Positions 12,648 through 24,249 of a stretch of 64,000 nt of DNA are shown piece by piece. The notes beneath the pieces were generated by a model. That model saw nothing but the letters and a program-made list of their open reading frames with translations. It did no database searches and was not told the DNA's origin. Location of the stretch: the NCBI GenBank assembly GCA_900660155.1, contig CABFPE010000608.1, forward strand, positions 242,769 to 306,768, given 5' to 3'. The stretch is from Hofstenia miamia (lineage: Eukaryota; Xenacoelomorpha; Acoela; Hofsteniidae). Numbering within the stretch: the first letter of the stretch is position 1; every line of letters starts with the position of its first letter. The position numbers and the translations under genes are program-made.

Positions 12648-12872
12648 AAAAGCAAGTTCCGAGATCAAAGATGGCCTGTCACTGGAGCTATTGATGAAAC
12701 CGTTCTGTTATCAGGAGAGTTTTTGGCCGAGTGCGTACGAGAATTTCGTCTAAAATTGATCAATGCCAAGTCAAAAAGCTCCAAAGAGATTACTCATGCC
12801 CAAATATTCGTTGCCGATAAATACCCTCACTGGCAGTCTATCATCCTTCGAACTCTAAATCAACTTTATAAG
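12648..12872 (+). CDS. LARS1: Cytosolic leucyl-tRNA synthetase, C-terminal exon A
   Basis: Leucyl-tRNA synthetase charges tRNA-Leu with leucine in the cytosol; in animals it also joins the multisynthetase complex and senses leucine for mTORC1. This exon encodes 75 residues including WPVTGAIDETVLLSGEFLAE and FVADKYPHWQ. These match the end of the anticodon-binding helical domain and the linker that follows in eukaryotic cytosolic enzymes (human WPVAG and YPPWQ segments). The exon starts after TTATTTAG and ends in AAG|GTTTGG. Five exons, 12648-12872, 12913-13023, 14480-14686, 15262-15394 and 19896-20092, keep frame throughout and give the last ~290 residues. The catalytic core, editing domain and most of the anticodon-binding domain are not in view. 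Substitutions fall at tolerated sites and no stop occurs, so the gene looks functional. Confidence 0.9.
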
Positions 12873-12912
12873 GTTTGGTTTCTTTCGTGTTTTTTTTAAT
12901 TCCATTTCGTAG

Positions 12913-13023
12913 AAATTCAATAATGAGTTTCCACCTAACAAAGTAATTGCTGAAGAACTGAAAAAGTGCACCGACTTAAAGAAGTACATGAAGAAAGCAA
13001 TGCCCTTCGCACAGAAAATCAAG
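12913..13023 (+). CDS. LARS1: Cytosolic leucyl-tRNA synthetase, C-terminal exon B
   Basis: Encodes 37 residues with PPNKVIAEELKK and LKKYMKKAMPFAQKIK, close to the PDNKVIA..L and LKKYMKKVMPFVA segments of animal LARS1. The intron before it (12873-12912) is only 40 bases, GT...TTTCGTAG, unusually short for an animal. The exon ends AAG|GTTAGC in phase 0. Confidence 0.93.
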
Positions 13024-13523
13024 GTTAGCCGCCAATTTCATCGTAATTTATTTTCTCGCATTTAATTTTTCTGATTCATCTATTTTTTGAAAAAATACAA
13101 TTTGCTGTATTAGGTTCTACCTTTTAAAATTTCAATATTGAATAGGATTCAATCAATAACTCCGAAGTTAATTGCTTTGCTTTCCATCAATATGGTTACA
13201 GAATGCTACAAATGCTTTAAACTTTTTATGGTTTTTTCTTTATGAAGCTAAATGTACTGCACATGATAAATGTAAATTCGTAGGGTGATCTCGTGTAAGC
13301 ACACTAAAATTCCATTTTTGAGGGCTAACATATTTTATTTTTAAACAATTCCAAAATTGAAAGAATTCTTAGATTTTCTATTTAGCACATTATAACAAAA
13401 AATAATGCAAATTCTGTTAGAATTTATCTTGTTTGAGTTTTAAGTTATATTAGTTAATAAATTTAATATCCCAACATGTAACATTAGAAATTGTTAATTT
13501 GTTCATACACTAATGATCTAAAC

Positions 13524-13857
13524 TAGGGTGCTCCCATCGTAGTAGGTTCATGAGTATCCGCATCCGTAAAATTTGCAACCGAATACCTGTGCTATCAATT
13601 TACAACTTTACAACTAATACATTAATAACTCCAGGCTAACATAATTGGCAAAAACTATGCAAAGTTAAAAATCTTTTGTATTTACCAAAAAATATCAGTA
13701 AGTTTTTGGCATTTTTGTCTAACAGTCAACTTCGTTTGGTTGTGGTGGTTGATAGTGTTTAGTTTTATAACATCATCATGTTGCAATTTACCCGTTATTC
13801 TTGTTCATTACCCCTAGCCGTCTACCCGCTGGCGCTACCCGTACATGTCCAGGCCTA
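13524..13857. mobile_element. hAT-type MITE inside a LARS1 intron, 334 bp
   Basis: Begins TAGGGTGCTC and ends ...GGCCTA, with a 7-of-8 target duplication ATCTAAAC (13516-13523) and ATCTAAAG (13858-13865). Only the outer four bases of the termini are inverted repeats, so the class rests mainly on the 8-bp duplication. No ORF inside. Confidence 0.5.
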
Positions 13858-14479
13858 ATCTAAAGCTAATTTGTCCTTCCAGTTAGTGATTGGAATTTGC
13901 TTAAAAAATGTATGTTTAAAAAATAATTTAGGCCAAAAACTGAAATATTATCCGAAACTGAAATACTAGTTGGGAGACTACTGACCATATTCGTGCATCC
14001 ATCTTTTTTAATTTCTATTGCATGCTAATTGAATCTTTTTTTAGTTTTTAGAAATTATGTTTATGGTTGAACGGGGCATCAGTTATATATAGTCAGAGAA
14101 CTCTCTTACTTATCAAATGGAGTATGGATATTTTTAATTTCTAGAGTATTTTATGTTTGCAGCTTTAATTGCTAGTCTGTTTTTGCGGTTGGTGTTAGTA
14201 ATGGATTATGTGTTATCAACGCCCCTTTAGCCACGAGGTGGATTTTAATGAGATCATTAGAAAAACTAATTAGCATTTTTATAGTCAATTTTTCAAATCT
14301 ACGGAAATTTTGTTGATTTCGTGTATTTCGCTGTAAATTTTACATTGATTTTAGTGGCAATATTCATTTTTATTAAGCGATGTTTTGGTTCAATTTTTCG
14401 GTATAAAAATTATTTTCATATAAATTGATTGTTCGTATTTATCAACAAAGATTAATTGTTTTAATTTTCTATTTTCTAG

Positions 14480-14686
14480 GAGGATGTTTTGGGAGGTATC
14501 GGTGTAGAGGCTATGAATGAAGTGATAGCGATTGATCAGATGAAGATTTTGAAGGATTGTCAACCGTTTATTGAGAGCACTTTGGGTTTGGAACGCGTTT
14601 ACATAACCTGCGCTTCTGACAGCTCTGAAGACAAAATTCGCGACGAGTGCCTTCCGCTTAAGCCTCTCTGTTTTTTCTCGTCTCCT
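14480..14686 (+). CDS. LARS1: Cytosolic leucyl-tRNA synthetase, C-terminal exon C
   Basis: Encodes 69 residues. EDVLGGIGVEAMNEV followed by ITCASDSSEDKIRDECLPLKP matches the animal LARS1 region around FASEAEDKIREDCCPGKP. Acceptor TTTTCTAG, donor CCT|GTAAAC, phase 0 at both ends. This belongs to the C-terminal extension typical of archaeal/eukaryotic-type enzymes, which contacts the long variable arm of tRNA-Leu. Confidence 0.92.
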
Positions 14687-14832
14687 GTAAACAAATACTT
14701 TTTATTTCAATATATAACTAACACTCGTTGTGTGTTTTTGAATTTTTAAGTTTTCTTACAAATTTATTCCAATAAGTAATGAAAAGAAGCATTTTGGTTA
14801 AATTTTTATTATATTTACTTCCGTCAAAGAGA

Positions 14833-15013
14833 TCATGTTTTTGGTAGCGTTGGTTTGTTTGTTTGTCTGTTAGCAACTTTACGGAAAAAGTAATAGATGG
14901 ATCGACCTCAAATTTTCACCAGAGGTGCGTCTCCGCTCAAGGAGGAATCCATTAAATGTTGGTGCTGATCCGGGGGACACAAGCTGCGTGGCGCTCTCCG
15001 AGCGCTTTTCTAG
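14833..15013 (+). mobile_element. Short non-autonomous Helitron-like element
   Basis: The 3' end has the hallmark layout: a GC-rich hairpin (GCGCTCTCCGAGCGC at 14991-15005), four T, then CTAG followed by T. The body (GTTTGTTTGTCTGTTAGCAA, then ATGGATCGACCTCAAATTTT) resembles a widespread invertebrate repeat type. The 5' border (A|TC at 14832/14833) is a guess. It lies in a LARS1 intron on the sense strand. Confidence 0.5.
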
Positions 15014-15261
15014 TTTTTTAATAGAATTCAATAAAAAACATTGAATATAACCAATATTTCCATTGAATTTTAAATATTCACACGGATGTTCCCCTTTTAA
15101 GTAATCTGAAAATATTATTCATGTGTATGTGTACGTCTATACATATACATTTTGATTGAGGTTATTCATAGAAGATTAAGTATCAAATAATCATATATTG
15201 TTTTCCAATCGAAATATAGATTTCTGAATTTGCTTACGTTGTATCACTGTGCAAAATTTAG

Positions 15262-15394
15262 GATCACATCGTAGTTTCATGTGTAAATCCTCAGCCGTCA
15301 TCAGGTTTGTTTACCATGCGTTTGCCAATCTATCAAGATGACAATTTCACTTCCATTAAAAAGCGAATCGTGAAGAGTGAGCGTAATATTAAAG
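15262..15394 (+). CDS. LARS1: Cytosolic leucyl-tRNA synthetase, C-terminal exon D
   Basis: Encodes 44 residues plus one base: VVSCVNPQPSSGLFTMRLPI then a Lys/Arg-rich stretch ending RNIKG/D. It corresponds to the SLVNPQPS.G.F..KI and R..K.NRGIKD segments of LARS1. Acceptor AAATTTAG, donor AAAG|GTACTT, phase 1; the split codon is completed by AT at 19896. Confidence 0.92.
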
Positions 15395-15869
15395 GTACTT
15401 TTATTTTTATAACGTGTTGCAGCAATTATTTCATATTTTCAAATTTCAAATCCATCATAAATCATGAGGTTAAAAATGTTTTTAAAAATGCCTTACATTG
15501 ACATTTCAAAAGACATTTCAAACATGAAAAATTTAATTGTTGGTTTTCTACAATTATTAGAAAATCTACCCGTCCACAGAAATTACCCCGAGCCCAAAGT
15601 TGTCCGAAATTTACAGCGGTTAAAAAGTCTGCTGTTCTATTTTCTTTAGTATGCTTAGCACTTAACTGTTTAGGTGAGAGAATGTTTCAGGAATATGTGT
15701 TTGAATAGAGACAAATATATCTGTGATTCTTACGTTGATTCCTTTGTTGTTCTTGGTAAATTTAATATTGATTTGTTGTTGATAGATGTTTAATTATCGG
15801 TTAAGTAGTATTTAATTTATTATTGCGCTTGCATTCCCTCGTCGGGTCAGGATTACGATTAGACTACTG

Positions 15870-15890
15870 CGGCTACAAGGTTTAGCCGCT
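15870..15890. other. Small GC-rich hairpin in a LARS1 intron
   Basis: GCGGCTA and TAGCCGC flank a 7-base spacer. It sits in a locally GC-richer block (15835-15960) that otherwise shows no known element. Confidence 0.4.
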
Positions 15891-16089
15891 GTGATTGTTC
15901 CGATCGCCTAAAAGCAATTCAGCTAAGGCCGGCTACGGCTAAGCATCCTTATGATTTCGGCTACATAATTGAATTATAGTTTATTGACGTTTTCAGCTTT
16001 GCCGTTGGCATCATTATAATACTATTAAAGTAAGAGTGCAATGTGAATTTTAACGATTGGTTTTCGAATTAAAAATTTGCTAAATTTCC

Positions 16090-16310
16090 ATTAAACTAAC
16101 CATTTGTTTTTTATTTCAGCGAATAAATATTAACTGTTGAACATTTTCAGGAAATGATGATTGTCTATAAGAAGTGACTTTTCCTGGTGACTTTTCCTGC
16201 TCTCTCACTTGAGCACACATGAATAGAATTGAAATGAGAATTTTTGTAGTGCTGTGAGAACAGCACCAGGATAAATTACATTCAATAAAAAATGACTGAC
16301 TTGACTTCGA
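16090..16310 (+). mobile_element. Probable non-LTR retrotransposon 3' tail
   Basis: Ends with AATAAAAAATGACTGACTTGACTT before a TA microsatellite. This is a common LINE 3'-UTR layout (short tail repeats after a polyadenylation-like AATAAA). No coding part remains. Confidence 0.35.
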
Positions 16311-16333
16311 ATATATATATATATATATATATA
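16310..16333. repeat. (TA)n microsatellite
   Basis: Pure TA repeat directly after the LINE-like tail. Confidence 0.85.
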
Positions 16334-17385
16334 AGATTTATTAGCCATATATGGACACTATACAGTAGTATATAAACAAAATTTACATTAATAATGAACA
16401 TAAGGCACTCGGCAGAAACGACATAAACATATTGCATATTTCTTACAGTTGTTTTTAACAGAATAGTTAGTTATTTAAAAACTGTTGTTGGAAGAAATCG
16501 TTTAATGATGTTTTTACTTGTTTCAATGATCCATATAAATTGATGGAAGTATTTTGATGTATATAATTAATTTCTCACATGGAAAGTTGATTCGATTTTC
16601 GATTCATCGTCTTATGTTAAAGTAGTCTCTGTATAAAGCTTTGTTCCTTTTTGTTCGCTTTGAAATTGCATGCACTGAAAATACTTCGCACAAATAAGTT
16701 ATTTAATGCTGCTTATTATGATTTTGAAGTCTCCATTATAAACGTTTAAATTTCATGTAAAATAGAAAAATGCATTTAGTTAAGAAAATGTAAATTTGAC
16801 CGAATATCAAATGTCTAAACTTGTCTATACTTCCGATCCAGGAATTCTGGTAGTCTCTTTTCCAAGATTATTGTTTTTAATTTTTAATTTTACCAGATAA
16901 AGCCTTCCTCTCTATACAAAATAAATTGCAAAAGTAGTAATATAATTACATGTACATGGAATATAAAAATTAACAACAGTTTATGTAAATGTCAAAATAT
17001 TTTGTGTTCTTTATTCAAAGCTTCTGATAAATTTTTTAATATGTATTTTATCATAAAATAGGGTTGCTGAATGATTGTATATCTATCATTCATGACAATT
17101 TCTACACAAAGATAGGGCTGCTCTACTTGGCCCTCTCTCGTCAACATATATTTTCTCTACTTAAAGTTGGATTGTGTTGTTTGAAGCAGGATTCTGATTT
17201 TTTCTATATCGATTTCAAAGCTTTTCTAGTTTGAAAGGAATTTCGCCTTCGCTCTATCCACTTGATTATACACGAGATTAGGGAATAATTGTATCAATTA
17301 TGTAGCTCCCATTCAACGATCTTTTCAAAAGCTTTGAATAAAGAAGGCCAAAAATTTTGAAATTTTCGTACACCGTTGTCATTTT

Positions 17386-17943
17386 TAGGGATGTGCCGAA
17401 ATCCGGTATCCGATAAAATCGGCAATTCCACAACCGGATCCGGATGTCCGGTATTCGGTAAAATTTTAACTTATTTCCGGATTGTACCGGATAACTTTTT
17501 CTGAAATAAAACTTGGTTTTAAAATCGAATTTTCGAGGAAAACAATATTTAATCTTTGATATGGAAGTTGTCATCCAACAAAACAAGTTCTTCTGATATA
17601 TTACGACGTAGTCTATTTAATATGAGTCAAAATGTATTTATTTTCATCCGCAACAGGTCGATATTAATTGAGGAATGAGGTTGTTCTTCAGTAATAATTT
17701 GGGCAATCAACGTAATAAACGTCATATTTTTTGTTGGTCTATTTTGCATTCTGCTTAAAGTTAGATGGTTTTCAGACCTGAGGTGGAGTTTAATAGGAGG
17801 TTATAAAGTCATAAAATAGCATATTTTTGTTTTTTGAAAATATAATATTTGTGGTGTGTGCCATGTTTTGCCATAGTTTCATTAATTGAAGAAAAAACTT
17901 AAAAATTAATTCTGGATTGTGACTATTTTAAATCATTTGAACT

Positions 17944-17979
<36 letters not shown>

Positions 17980-18075
17980 NNNNNNNNNNNNNNNNNNNNN
18001 NNNNNNNNNNNNNNNNNNNNNNNNNNNNNNNNNNNNNNNNNNNNNNNNNNNNNNNNNNNNNNNNNNNNNNNNNNN

Positions 18076-18111
<36 letters not shown>

Positions 18112-18512
18112 AGAGAGAACATTGAATTAATGTACTTCATGGCCTAACCCCAGAGAAGTTTAATCGTTAACTGAATTGTTGACCTGACAAGACCCTGTGG
18201 TCGACGTGTTTCTACGACTGGTCATATGGATGCTTGCAGTTCGAAAACTATTAAAAGAACTATATACATTATTTCATCTTGTTCATAGTAATAGAAAAAC
18301 GTTTTATATTGCTTAAATCATTTTGAAAAATGGATGGTCATATTTGGGGTATATTTAACTAAATTCCTTTATATTTTCGTCTTAAAAATAGGGTCATATT
18401 TTGTTTTTTTAAAGTCATATTTCTTGCTTCCCTACTAATAATATATTATCCGATATCCGGTAAATTATCCGGTATCCGGTATATACAATTCACTATCCGC
18501 ATCCGATCCCTA
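17386..18512. mobile_element. hAT-type element, about 1.1 kb with a gap
   Basis: Left end TAGGGATGTGCCG, right end ...TCCGATCCCTA, and an exact 8-bp target duplication GTCATTTT at 17378-17385 and 18513-18520. Both subterminal regions carry repeated ATCCGGTATCCGGTA-type motifs in inverted orientation (17400-17490 and 18450-18510), as expected for transposase-binding repeats. No transposase frame is visible; 96 N lie inside. It sits in the 4.5-kb last intron of LARS1. Confidence 0.8.
17948..18118. repeat. (TA)n - N gap - (AG)n microsatellite
   Basis: A TA run to 17979, 96 N (17980-18075), then an AG run with a CGCG interruption. Sequencing probably failed in a compound microsatellite inside the hAT element. 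Confidence 0.85.
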
Positions 18513-19422
18513 GTCATTTTATATTTTAAATATAATGTAGCTAAAAATTCTATTACTATAGGTTGTGTGTTTTTGCAAGGCTTCTATTTTCAGTACAAAT
18601 AATAGTAATGATGCAATAAATAGTTAAAAGCGGACATTTGATGCGAAATTTTGCTCTGGTATTCAATTTTTTTATTTTTGCAATCTTACCAACTTTAATG
18701 ATTGGTCGGAAAAATTCTGGTCTTATATACAAATAATAAATTGCAAAAAGCTTGGAGAAAAACTGTGCGTCAAATATTTCATTTTAAACTTTTTGTTTAT
18801 TATGAATGTCCTCAGTTTTTTATGTTATTTTTACCCAATAATATTTAAAGCAAACTGTTTCCATAATTGGCGAGATGTTAGTTTAACTAATCATTTGCAA
18901 TTAATTGCTAAGCAATTTACATCAAATACCGTTACGTGAGTGAGGTGTTTTAGCAAATTCTTCTGCTAATCGCCAGGCCCTGTCTACATTTCATTTATCG
19001 CAGAAGTCTACAATAAAAATTATTTAAAATTATTTTATCAAAAATTGATTCCGAATTTGAAATTGCTTATTTCGAATTTAAATTTGAATATTCCAAAATT
19101 GATGTTGTAAAGGTATAGTTCTATTTTAAATGTGCAAGTTACTTGACATACAATTTAAATTCAATCAAGCCTTGGTTCAATATATCTTGGCCACCATTAG
19201 CTATATTCAAAGATTTGTGTTACTATATGTTACTATATTTCAAAATACAGATATTGTTGATTTTGGAACATAATTTTGATTGACGTACAAAAATTTTTTC
19301 GTGTAATGGGAATAAAACGCAATGAATAATTTCCTTTTAAATAATTTAAAGTATATATATTCAAAAAGTTTAATTTGAATTTAGTGTAATTTGAAATGGA
19401 CTATTTTACTGTGGGATATATG

Positions 19423-19711
19423 CAGGTCCGTTGCTAGGGGAGGACCAGGGGGCCATGGCCCTCCCTGTTGGTCCATTGCCCCCCCCTCCTCTTGGCATCC
19501 TAAATACAAAACTCCATAGTATTAATTCTAATATTCTGTAACTAAGTTAAAATGAATATATTTTAGTTGAAATATATAAAATACTAATGTCATTCTATAA
19601 AAATTCAATGAGAAAGTGTGAAACGATTTCATATTAGTAAAACTATGATTAATTTATTGAACTTTGCGGGGCCATGGCCCCTCTAAATTTCAAATGTAAG
19701 CCACGGGCCTG
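19423..19711. mobile_element. hAT-type MITE, 289 bp
   Basis: Starts CAGGTCCGTTGCTAGGGG and ends ...CCACGGGCCTG. Target duplication GATATATG (19415-19422) and GATATATC (19712-19719), 7 of 8. GGGGCCATGGCCC-type palindromic cores lie near both ends. Confidence 0.75.
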
Positions 19712-19895
19712 GATATATCTATAGATATCAACTTACAGCTGAAAGTATGTGTGTAGTCTTGCTTGATGAACATTTATTGCCTTGAACTTTTGGTTTAAGT
19801 TTAACAAGGTTTGTCATCCTTGTAATTTATCTCATCTAAAAATTTCTTTTGCGATAATCACATTTGAATTTTAAAGTTTCCAAGTTTATTTTTAG

Positions 19896-20092
19896 ATATT
19901 GACAAACTGAAAGTGTTCTATCATGAAAATCAAGTCGTCCAGAGAAGCATCCCAGAATTTTGTGAGCCACTGAAAGGCACAATTGAGCTTACCTGTGATA
20001 AACAGCTCGTTGTAGATTTAGCAAAGAGCTCACTGTTTGTAGGTAACGATGCTATCACACAATTACTCTATATTTGTAATGTTATCTCTTGA
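19896..20092 (+). CDS. LARS1: Cytosolic leucyl-tRNA synthetase, terminal exon
   Basis: Acceptor TTTTTAG. The exon encodes DIDKLKVFYHENQVVQRSIP, then GTIELTCDKQLVVDLA, and ends GNDAITQLLYICNVIS with TGA at 20090-20092. It aligns with the last ~65 residues of animal LARS1 (DLSKVKL..., then G-D-x-I-x-Y near the end). An alternative donor G|GTAACG at 20042/20043 exists, but the only nearby acceptor (20283) leads at once to a stop, so read-through to the TGA is preferred. The end is a few residues longer and more divergent than usual. Confidence 0.85.
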
Positions 20093-20244
20093 AATACAAT
20101 GATTTTGTATTCTTTACAAAATATACTCGATTTTTTATTTCTAGTGTAAACTTACGGAAAGAGTCACCTTTAAGATGTTATGCTATTTATGCTGCTATAG
20201 ATATTCTTGATTTAAAATTCTATAAAAAAATTATGCAATTTATT

Positions 20245-20268
20245 GATATATATATATATATATATATA
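20245..20268. repeat. (TA)n microsatellite
   Basis: Pure TA run. Confidence 0.85.
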
Positions 20269-20789
20269 ATTTTAATATTTCAGAGTAATATGCCTTACCT
20301 ACAAAGCGGGTAACAAATCAGTTCCACTTTTCTGCGATCATCTTCACTTATGTTGTGCTGCTTTCCATCATGATTTAAATATATACTCAAAATTAAGATG
20401 TCAAACTACTGTTTTCCTTAAAAATATGTTAACTTTTCCGGAGATTTTAGACGAAATAATGACGTTCCCATTTGAAAATAGACATATTTTTAAAAAATTA
20501 ATACAAAACAAAATTTATTTAGAAGTATGTAACAAATACTTCTTTACCGAAATCTGAAATTGGTTAAATACGTACTGCCCATTGTCAAGTACTGAATTTG
20601 GATTTCAAAATTTTTTCAAATGCTGATGCCCTCTTATGTGTTGCAGAAAGTGGAGATAATCACTGGGAAAATATATAGAACTTTATATAGGTTTTAGCAT
20701 ACATATGATGCTGATAAATGAATGTAAGGCAAAAATTTGTATTTTGCAGTCCACTAATATTGATTTTGATCTTTCGCATTAACCCTCAA

Positions 20790-21911
20790 TCTTAATAATT
20801 CTAAGGTTGCTATTGTAGCAATTTCAAATACTTAGGAGTAACTTTAAACTCCAAGCTCAATTTTGAATTTCACATAATTTCAAGTGTCTGAAAATTACAT
20901 ATTGGTATAAGAAGTATGTCAATGATAGTAAGGCAATTAATTACCAGCTTGTGCGATAATTCAATTCCTCCATGCCTTTATTATGAGTCATATAAATTAT
21001 GTCAATATGTTGACTAAAATAAAAATGTTTTTTGAGAAATTTGATACCGATTTAAGATTTGCACTGTTTCAAACAAAAATTCTTCCAAAAATAAGTACTG
21101 CGTTTCCCGCTGAATTGTTTTCCCAGGACAGCTCGGTATTTTTAAAACTCGAAATTTTTTGAACTAAAGAGCTTATCCCCTTATAATACGATGTCAATGT
21201 TTGGTTTTATTCATAAGCAGATCAAAACATTTTATCTATATTTTGATAAAAATTTAATGAAACTTAATATTGAAAAAATTAAGTTCATGGTCCTAAAAAA
21301 TCAAGTGATGAAAAACTAAGCTTACAAGTAAACAATGAAGAAAAAATTATATTGTAAACATAGGTATTATTTTTGATAATACGTTTATATTTAAAGAACG
21401 TTAATAAACTAATGAAAAATGGCTCAAGGGATCAAAGCACTCTGTACATTACAAAGCTTTATTCTAATTATCGAAAATAATATTGAAATTATATATTCTA
21501 CCACAGTATTTATGTTCATCATGTCTGTTGACAAACTTACCTAAACGATAAATAAATTAAAAAAAATATTGAATTCGAGTTTAGCTATCATATGTGAAAA
21601 AAAACAATAAAAAATATCAGAATTTACGATCTTTTTACATTAGACCATCTACAAAAGCTAAAATTACTACAAATATTTATAAACTTTCACCAAAACTCCA
21701 TATTAGAACCAAGTGCTATAGAATATTTAAATTTAGAAAAAGAATGATGAACTATGTTATCTATTACTGTATAGATTTATGGAGCAAATTATCACCTGAA
21801 ATTAAAAATGAATCTAATTTTAAGGAATTTATGAAAAATATTAAAATAGATTTATCACCAAAGAAAAGAACTTATTTGGATATTCAAAGAGGAAGGTCTG
21901 TAAACAAGTAA
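20790..21911 (+). mobile_element. Decayed non-LTR retrotransposon, reverse transcriptase thumb and C-terminal tail
   Basis: Near 20826-20870 a frame reads FKYLGVTLNSKLNFEFHI, the K-Y-L-G-V/I thumb motif of non-LTR reverse transcriptases. A second, similar piece (NLMKLNIEKIKFMVLKN) lies near 21250-21300, so two copies or a rearranged one may be present. The open frame 21594-21911 encodes a basic C-terminal tail with CIDLWSKLSPEIKNESNFKE. This matches the W..L...I.....F+..L end of CR1/Jockey-type ORF2 proteins. Stops and frameshifts elsewhere show it is dead. Confidence 0.65.
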
Positions 21912-22239
21912 TATCAATTTGCAACTAATGGAATTATAAAAAATACATTTACTTTAAACCTTAATAAGTATTTCTATATTTTTTGTATTGTACAAATGTT
22001 GAAAATAAATACTGGTTAACAAGTTCTTTATTTCTAAAGAAGTGCTTAGAAAAATAAAAATAAAATATATTAACAAAACACTATGTACAAATCTTAGATA
22101 ATTCCTTCCCAAGCGTGCAATATTTTGAGATCCCTAATATTTGAGAAGGTTGTTTTAGTTTACGTTTAAATATGCTTAAACTGTCCGCAACAGGCATTAA
22201 GATTATTTTAAGGCCCTTTACCTTTTCCTTCTAAAACTT

Positions 22240-22730
22240 CATATTTGTGATTAGCTTTAAATACTGTACTAATTGATCTGATTCGTGAGTTATTGCGAAT
22301 ATATTTCTTACTCCTAGGTGCTACTTTATCAATTTAAGAAAGCAGGAAAGATGGCATATGATTTGGATCTTCTAGCGTGTATATAAAATCATATGGGATG
22401 TTATAAAGCTGTTGCAGAAATGCCTGTTCTGAGAAATTATCATCTTTCTACATGGTAGTAAAGCCTGTTGATTTGTTAGATGGAGAATGATATTGCGATC
22501 AGAGAAACTAGTGAAAGAAAAGGTGTCAACAATGTTATGCTTGTGGCCTTTTGTTATTGCGTAATCAATTAACGTCCTAGTCGGGTTGGGGTAGTGCTAT
22601 TTATAATGTCTAACCCAAACACATTGCACAAGTTGGTGACATAGCTCCTATCTGTAACATCTAAGTAGTCCATGTTATAATCACCAAATAAGATAAAGTT
22701 ACTATTAATTATTATTATTATTATTAATTG
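22240..22730 (-). mobile_element. Non-LTR retrotransposon endonuclease fragment
   Basis: Minus-strand frames give FILFGDYNMDYLD (the GDFN-type core of an AP endonuclease), NLCNVFGLDIINSTTPTRT, LIDYAITKGHKHNIVDTF and a following SDRN where SDH is usual. Downstream pieces (FLQQLYNIPYDFIYTLEDPN) resemble the endonuclease-RT linker. Frames shift several times. Confidence 0.6.
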
Positions 22731-22979
22731 TTTGTCTGTTTGGATATTTTTTTGATGCTATTCAAATAAATGGTTGATATTTACGTTAAAAACATTTAAT
22801 TTTACAAGCGTTTGTTTTTGTTAAATTATTGCGACTTAGGGGTTTCCATGATCGCTAATGGCAAAGTTAGGAAAGTTATTATGTTAATGGCATGTTCCGA
22901 ATTTCATCCGAATCACAATTATTATAATGATTTACAGTTGATTTTAAAACAAATAAACTTATGCATCCAATAGAACTAA

Positions 22980-23425
22980 GCTGCTAACGAAATTCCGCCT
23001 TATGATAAGATAAATCTCCCTGAATTCAAGAAAACTTTCAATAGACGGTCTAAGAAATATGTTGTCACTAGGTTCAGACGTAAAGTCAAAGAAAATTCAT
23101 TTTTAAACGTAGCCACAAGGCAATGGAATAATCTACATAACGAAATTAAGCATATTACAAAACTGAAAGAATTCCGAAATAGTGTGAAAAGAATTATTCT
23201 TAAGCAAAAATTCATTTCAGGAAGATCTTGGACAGGGTATAAATTCTATAATAGCAATTACACAATTACTAGAATGTAGACTTATTCTTAGCCTTCTTAG
23301 CAATGCATAGGTTTGTAAATAGTATGATTTTGTTTTATTTTTTTTAGTGATGCTATTTTGAGACGCCATTAGTTTGTATTAATTGCTCTACCTTCTCTTA
23401 ATAAAGATTGTCTTATCTTATCTTA
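22980..23425 (+). mobile_element. Non-LTR retrotransposon C-terminus and 3' tail
   Basis: An open frame 22980-23279 reads VTRFRRKVKENSFLNVATRQ then WNNLHNEIKHITKLKEFR, a typical LINE ORF2 C-terminal tail, and stops at TAG. The 3' UTR ends AATAAAGATTGTC(TTATC)n at about 23400-23425, a microsatellite-like LINE tail. It lies opposite to the endonuclease fragment next to it, so the two are separate copies. Confidence 0.7.
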
Positions 23426-23429
23426 AGAT

Positions 23430-24240
23430 TATAAACCAATGACTTATATTGTAAGGGTTTTGCCTGCTTTTATAGAAGTAGTATAATGTGGTACTCACTG
23501 GTACTATAAATATTTAGTATCGCAAAAAACTGAATTTCGTGTACAAGAACAAAGTTTAATAGATACTTAGTATGAAATGAATTCCCTACGAAATTTAATG
23601 CACTGAAAACTTAAAGCAATTGCGCAAAATGATATTTTCTACATTTTTGTACATATTGCAAAGTTTTTATTTGATTCTCTCGGTCGTGGTTGCTGAAAAA
23701 ACCCTTCCCCACCTCATGAGAAATGTTTTGTTTTTAATTTGAAAGATTCAACCCTAATATTTTTTACTTTTTCTAACATTGTTAAGACAAATGTCTAAAA
23801 AATCATTATTTTTCTAGTTTTACAAACATTCTTTAAATTTTTTTTTCATTGAGTAATTATTTTCTCAAAGGGGAAAGCTTATCATTGACCACCACCCTGT
23901 AAAGTATTAGAGTTGTTGTGGTCTTGGAACACATTTTTCAATTCTAGCATTGCAGTTAGTTTGCAGCCGTCAGCGATTATTGCGCCAGAACAAAAGAAGT
24001 ACTTCCCAGTTCCGTGGCTTGGCGATAAATAAAATTGATTTTATGAAAGGAATACTGTTTGAGGACCCTCTGTTTTAATTTGAAAAAAGCCGATCGAGAT
24101 AGGGCTAAAAATTCAAATAAGAAATTGAATTTCTAAGAATATCTTTAAAAAATCATTGTCTGAGTGTTTCTACTTATAGACATTGAGAGGTGAAAAATGC
24201 TTTCAAATATTTTATCAAGCCTTGTTATCAGAGTTGAAAT
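23430..24240. other. AT-rich spacer
   Basis: No gene or element that I can support. Confidence 0.5.
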
Positions 24241-24249
24241 TGTATAGAT

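Noticed and set aside
15870-15890. Hairpin as a tRNA anticodon arm
   Set aside because: No neighbouring D or T arm can be drawn.
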